Below are positions 61,099 through 64,000 of a DNA stretch of 64,000 nt, piece after piece; the first letter of the stretch is position 1, and each line of letters starts with the position of its first letter. Origin of the DNA: SYLG01 sp965226945 (lineage in GTDB: Bacteria > Planctomycetota > Planctomycetia > Gemmatales > Gemmataceae). A program made the position numbers and the translations under genes. The notes below the pieces were generated by a model. The model saw only the letters and a program-made list of their open reading frames with translations. It was not told where the DNA came from and made no database searches. Location of the stretch: the NCBI GenBank assembly GCA_965226945.1, contig OZ245717.1, forward strand, positions 7,006,001 through 7,070,000. The letters are read 5' to 3'.

Positions 61099-62643
61099 CT
61101 ATTTGCCGGCTCTGGCGGTCACTTTTTCTTTCCCAAGAGTGATGACCTCAAGCGGTGTTTCCGCTGGACCGGCAAGCACTTCCCCTGTGGCCTGAAAACG
61201 TGATCCGTGGCAGGGGCAGTCCCAGGTGCTGTCGGCGTCGTTCCAGTGGACATTGCATCCCAGGTGAGTGCAAGCGGCGGAAAGCGTCGTGACTTTGCCT
61301 TTCGCATCCCGGTAGGCGGCAAGTCGCTTCCCATCCAGTTTCAGGATTTTGCCCTCGCCAGGCTTGAGGTCGGTCAAGCTCGTTCCTTGGGCCGCCCCTA
61401 ATTGATCTTTGAGGTAGTAATAAGGATAATCGGCGTTTTCCTTCACATAGTCCCAAACGGCTGAGAGTTTTTTGCGATTGACATCGAATAGATCTTGCCA
61501 GGGGTTCTTTCGGCCCAGTGCCGCGTCGGCGGCCATGATGGCGGCCAATGTGCCAAAGGTCATTCCGTTGCCTGCAAATCCCGTGGCTGCAAACTGCCGT
61601 TCAGCGGTTTCGCCCATGAAGGGCAGCCCATCGTGCGTTTCGATGACTTGACCGGTCCAGGCGGCATCGATCTGCGCACCGGGTACGATGGCCGCGAGCA
61701 TCATTTCGAGCCGCCGCAAGCAGGCATCGGCCTCCGCTTCCTGCCCAGTCTTGTGATCCTCTCCGCCCAAAATGACATAATCATGGTCAGGCAATTGATC
61801 CGAGCGCAAATAGTAATACGGGTTGCTCGTGTCCGAATAGATGGCTTCCGGGATCGACCCAGAGGGAACCTTCGCGCCCACGGCATAGCTGGAATAGGCG
61901 GCAAGCTTTGTTTGGAAAAAGCTGGCGCTCAAAAACCCGGTAAGGCCGGTGAGGGGCACATGGGTGGCAATGACAACGTAATCGCACTGTACGATTTGAC
62001 CATTGGCAAGCACGGAGAGCGGCTCCTTGCGAAACTCCTTAACCTCGGTGTTTTCGAAGACGTGGCTACCCTCCCCATCGATCAATCGCAAGAGCGCCGC
62101 GAGATACTTCAGCGGACGAAATTTGGCCTGATTGGCAAAGCGCACTCCGGGTAATTTCACAAAAGGGATTGAATCGACAAAGTGCGCGTCGAAACCCAGT
62201 TCCGTGGCGAGTTCGGCTTCCTCTTGAAGTTGTTTGGCCTCGTTATCGAGCGGTTGAATCCAGCGCGCATGCAGGTAGCCGGGAACGGTGCTGTAACCGC
62301 AGTCGATTTCCAAATCGCAGACATGATGACGAATCAAATCCATGGCCGCGCGGCCCGCGTCCCAGGCTGCCTGCGCATGATCGCGGCCAAAGGTCTTCAC
62401 CAGCTGGGATAGTCTGGTATCGGTCACCTGCGTCAAGTGGGCCGTGGTATGCCCGGTGTCGACCTGAGCGCATCGGTCGCGTTCGAGTAATGCCACCGAC
62501 CGACCCGCCTTTTTGAGGAGGTAAGCTGTGGTGATGCCGGTGATTCCTCCACCGATCACCACGACATCCACTTTTAAAGGGCGGTTCAACGCGGGGAAGC
62601 GAGGGAGATGGGTTGTTTCAATCCAGTGCGACTTTAGCGGCAT
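61099..62643 (-). CDS. FAD-dependent oxidoreductase with C-terminal Rieske [2Fe-2S] domain
   Basis: A 514-residue two-domain protein from ATG 62643 (GAGG upstream). The DAO-type FAD domain begins DVVVIGGGITGITTAYLLKK and ends with FAGNGMTFGTLAAIMA. Residues about 425-510 are a Rieske domain with CTHLGCNVHW and CPCHGSRFQATGEVL, giving the two-Cys/two-His cluster ligands, then AGPAETPLEVI. The cluster could relay electrons from the flavin to an unknown acceptor. It is related in its FAD domain to the convergent gene at 59.9 kb. Confidence 0.93.
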   Translation of the reverse strand: MPLKSHWIETTHLPRFPALNRPLKVDVVVIGGGITGITTAYLLKKAGRSVALLERDRCAQVDTGHTTAHLTQVTDTRLSQLVKTFGRDHAQAAWDAGRAAMDLIRHHVCDLEIDCGYSTVPGYLHARWIQPLDNEAKQLQEEAELATELGFDAHFVDSIPFVKLPGVRFANQAKFRPLKYLAALLRLIDGEGSHVFENTEVKEFRKEPLSVLANGQIVQCDYVVIATHVPLTGLTGFLSASFFQTKLAAYSSYAVGAKVPSGSIPEAIYSDTSNPYYYLRSDQLPDHDYVILGGEDHKTGQEAEADACLRRLEMMLAAIVPGAQIDAAWTGQVIETHDGLPFMGETAERQFAATGFAGNGMTFGTLAAIMAADAALGRKNPWQDLFDVNRKKLSAVWDYVKENADYPYYYLKDQLGAAQGTSLTDLKPGEGKILKLDGKRLAAYRDAKGKVTTLSAACTHLGCNVHWNDADSTWDCPCHGSRFQATGEVLAGPAETPLEVITLGKEKVTARAGK

Positions 62644-62871
62644 GGGACACCTCAATGGCTTCGAACGGCGCTCCTGCCAGGAGGCCGTCGCTCCTGCGGA
62701 TCGGTCGCGACCGACCAGGGTGGGCGCGCAAACGCCACCTCGCATTTTTCGTGCCAGGCTTCAAAAAGGTTGGGGCGACCCTTCAAGCGGCAGATGACGA
62801 AAAAGGCAGGCGTGAGTTTGAGGCCGGGCACTTTGTTTGCAGCCAGAACCCTGAGGCGGGAGGGGATCGAC

Positions 62872-63372
62872 ATGAACGAAACTGAGCGGAAGAGTGCCCA
62901 GGCAAGCCATGCGGGCAAACGAGTGGTGCGTCATCAAGAATCGACCATGGCGCAACTATCACGCTGGGCCACGGAATGGACAGGTAGTTCGGCGGCATTT
63001 GGCCTCGCCGTGCTGACGATTTTGATCTGGATGATTAGTGGGCCGATCTTTGGGTATTGCGACACCTGGCAATTGGTGATCAACACGGGCACGACCATCG
63101 TCACCTTCCTAATGGTGTTTTTGATTCAGCGCGCCCAAAACAAGGATTCCCGCGCGATCCATCTCAAGCTCAATGAACTGGTGGCGGCGATTCAAGGCGC
63201 AAGCAATCGCCTGATCAATATCGAAGGGCTGACGGAAGAAGAGATCAATACCTTGCAGACCCACTTTTGCACCCTGGTCGAACTGGCCCGGGCCGACGAG
63301 AACCTGGGAAAATCGCATTCCATTGAAGAGGCCGCGGCGCGACACAAGCACAAGAAGCGGCAGGCGACCTGA
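62872..63372 (+). CDS. Low-affinity iron permease-like membrane protein
   Basis: A 166-residue protein of the low-affinity iron permease family (fungal Fet4-related, bacterial short type). ATG 62872 has GGGAGG 9 bases upstream. Family segments are FGLAVLTILIWMISGPIFGY, SDTWQLVINT-like CDTWQLVINTGTTIVTFLMV, IQRAQNKDSRAIHLKLNEL and the C-terminal cytoplasmic helix. It converges with the topoisomerase gene 7 bases away. Transport itself is not proven for bacterial members. Confidence 0.86.
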   Translation: MNETERKSAQASHAGKRVVRHQESTMAQLSRWATEWTGSSAAFGLAVLTILIWMISGPIFGYCDTWQLVINTGTTIVTFLMVFLIQRAQNKDSRAIHLKLNELVAAIQGASNRLINIEGLTEEEINTLQTHFCTLVELARADENLGKSHSIEEAAARHKHKKRQAT

Positions 63373-63379
63373 CCCACGA

Positions 63380-64000
63380 TCAGATCGCCAGGCCGATCGC
63401 GTTCTTCTCAGGCTTGCGCGATCGTTTGCGCAGCCAGCGCAGGAGCGCTGTTTCTTCCGCGGTCAGGCTGGCGACCTTGGCGCGCAAGCCAACCGAGGAC
63501 GCTCTGGTCCACGACACGCGGAAGGAGCCGTCAAGGTAGGAATCGACCAGCGCCGGATGGATGTAGCACTTTCGGCAGACTGCGGCCGTGTTACGCAAGT
63601 GCCTGGCAACTTCCTCGATGCACTGCACCACTGCTCGCTTGCTCGCCTCGGTCGTTTCGGCTGACAGCCGCTGGAAGGTCTGTGCCGCGAGTAAGGTTCC
63701 AGCCCACGTTCGAAAGTCCTTCGCGGTGTATTCACCACCGTTGGTCGAGCGCAAATAGTCATTCACATCGGCGGAACTGATCCCGTGACGCTTGCCGCTT
63801 TCGTCGAGGTATTGAAAAAGCTCTTGTCCGGGAATCTCCTGGCAGCGCCGGATGATGGGGGCAATCCGCCGATCGCGAATGGTCACGCGATGCTGCACGC
63901 CGCTCTTGCCGCGGAATTCAAAGCGGATTTCGTCGCGCCAAACACGTGCATGCGGATTGCGCAGGGTGGTCAAGCCGAACGAGCGGTTTTGCCGGGCATA
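63380..64000 (-). CDS. DNA topoisomerase IB, C-terminal part (5' end beyond window)
   Basis: The frame is open to the right edge; 206 residues and the stop are visible. NRSFGLTTLRNPHARV, FEFRGKSGVQH, the catalytic arginine/lysine segment EYTAKDFRTWAGT, and the active-site tyrosine in CRKCYIHPALVDSYLDG identify a poxvirus-like bacterial topoisomerase IB, which relaxes supercoils by a 3'-phosphotyrosyl intermediate. The ORF start at the TTG at 63973 is only the edge of the visible part. Confidence 0.93.
   Translation of the reverse strand, partial: YARQNRSFGLTTLRNPHARVWRDEIRFEFRGKSGVQHRVTIRDRRIAPIIRRCQEIPGQELFQYLDESGKRHGISSADVNDYLRSTNGGEYTAKDFRTWAGTLLAAQTFQRLSAETTEASKRAVVQCIEEVARHLRNTAAVCRKCYIHPALVDSYLDGSFRVSWTRASSVGLRAKVASLTAEETALLRWLRKRSRKPEKNAIGLAI

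Noticed and set aside
1..64000. CRISPR array, tRNA, rRNA, prophage or insertion sequence
   Set aside because: No regularly spaced repeats, no clover-leaf with a T-arm, no transposase or integrase motif was seen. The only interspersed element is the non-coding 260-bp repeat.

Overview
The window is a 64 kb piece of a moderately GC-rich bacterial chromosome, almost certainly from the Planctomycetota. The evidence is the gene content: two operons of paired DUF1549/DUF1553 cytochrome-like proteins and DUF1501 proteins, a PPC-domain protein, a Gfo/Idh/MocA protein with a twin-arginine leader, an ECF sigma factor fused to WD40 repeats, a BlaR1-type M56 peptidase fused to WD40 repeats, and a Gly-rich 'mu-protocadherin-like' surface protein. 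No rRNA, tRNA, CRISPR array, transposase or phage gene was seen.

Layout. 1-11.1 kb: two minus-strand DUF1549/DUF1501 operons separated by an AT-rich islet (a small frameshifted unknown gene) and a Gfo/Idh/MocA gene. 11.4-15.6 kb: a GlsB-like membrane protein, a stand-alone condensation/acyltransferase-like protein and malate:quinone oxidoreductase. 15.9-26.5 kb: a plus-strand catabolic cluster with an SDR, a CoA-transferase, a thiolase, a GYD protein, acetoacetyl-CoA synthetase, 4-hydroxyphenylpyruvate dioxygenase, a fumarylacetoacetate hydrolase-family protein, homogentisate dioxygenase and a flavin reductase-like protein. Together these can take 4-hydroxyphenylpyruvate (from tyrosine) through homogentisate to fumarate and acetoacetate, and acetoacetate to acetyl-CoA. 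Fumarate enters the TCA cycle, where the neighbouring malate:quinone oxidoreductase acts. An acetolactate decarboxylase pseudogene lies inside this cluster on the other strand.

26.5-30.7 kb: a 1120-residue sigma factor-transmembrane-WD40-thioredoxin fusion, bracketed by two near-identical direct repeats of about 260 bp. 30.7-37.8 kb: a PQQ-like beta-propeller protein, a ceramidase-like protein, an NTF2-like protein, the Gly-rich surface protein with a strong terminator, and a protein of 23-residue leucine-rich repeats. 37.8-39.0 kb has no convincing gene. 39.0-43.9 kb: a 1479-residue, largely disordered protein of unknown function followed by half of a DMT-type transporter.

44-64 kb is a mixed region: sulfite oxidase-like protein, LuxR-type regulator, DUF4198-Kelch fusion, TlpA-like protein, an ArsR/SRPBCC/DUF899/membrane-protein cluster with a readable promoter and operator, aldo/keto reductase, a glycosyltransferase coupled to a sialidase-like protein, a BlaI/M56-WD40 regulatory pair with two palindromic operators, two FAD oxidoreductases (one with a Rieske domain), a low-affinity iron permease-like protein and the 3' part of a type IB DNA topoisomerase.

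The strongest candidates for something undescribed are the sigma-WD40-thioredoxin fusion in its repeat-bounded cassette, the 1479-residue protein, and the BlaI/M56-WD40 system. All coordinates and motifs were read by eye; family assignments rest on recognition of motifs, not on database searches.
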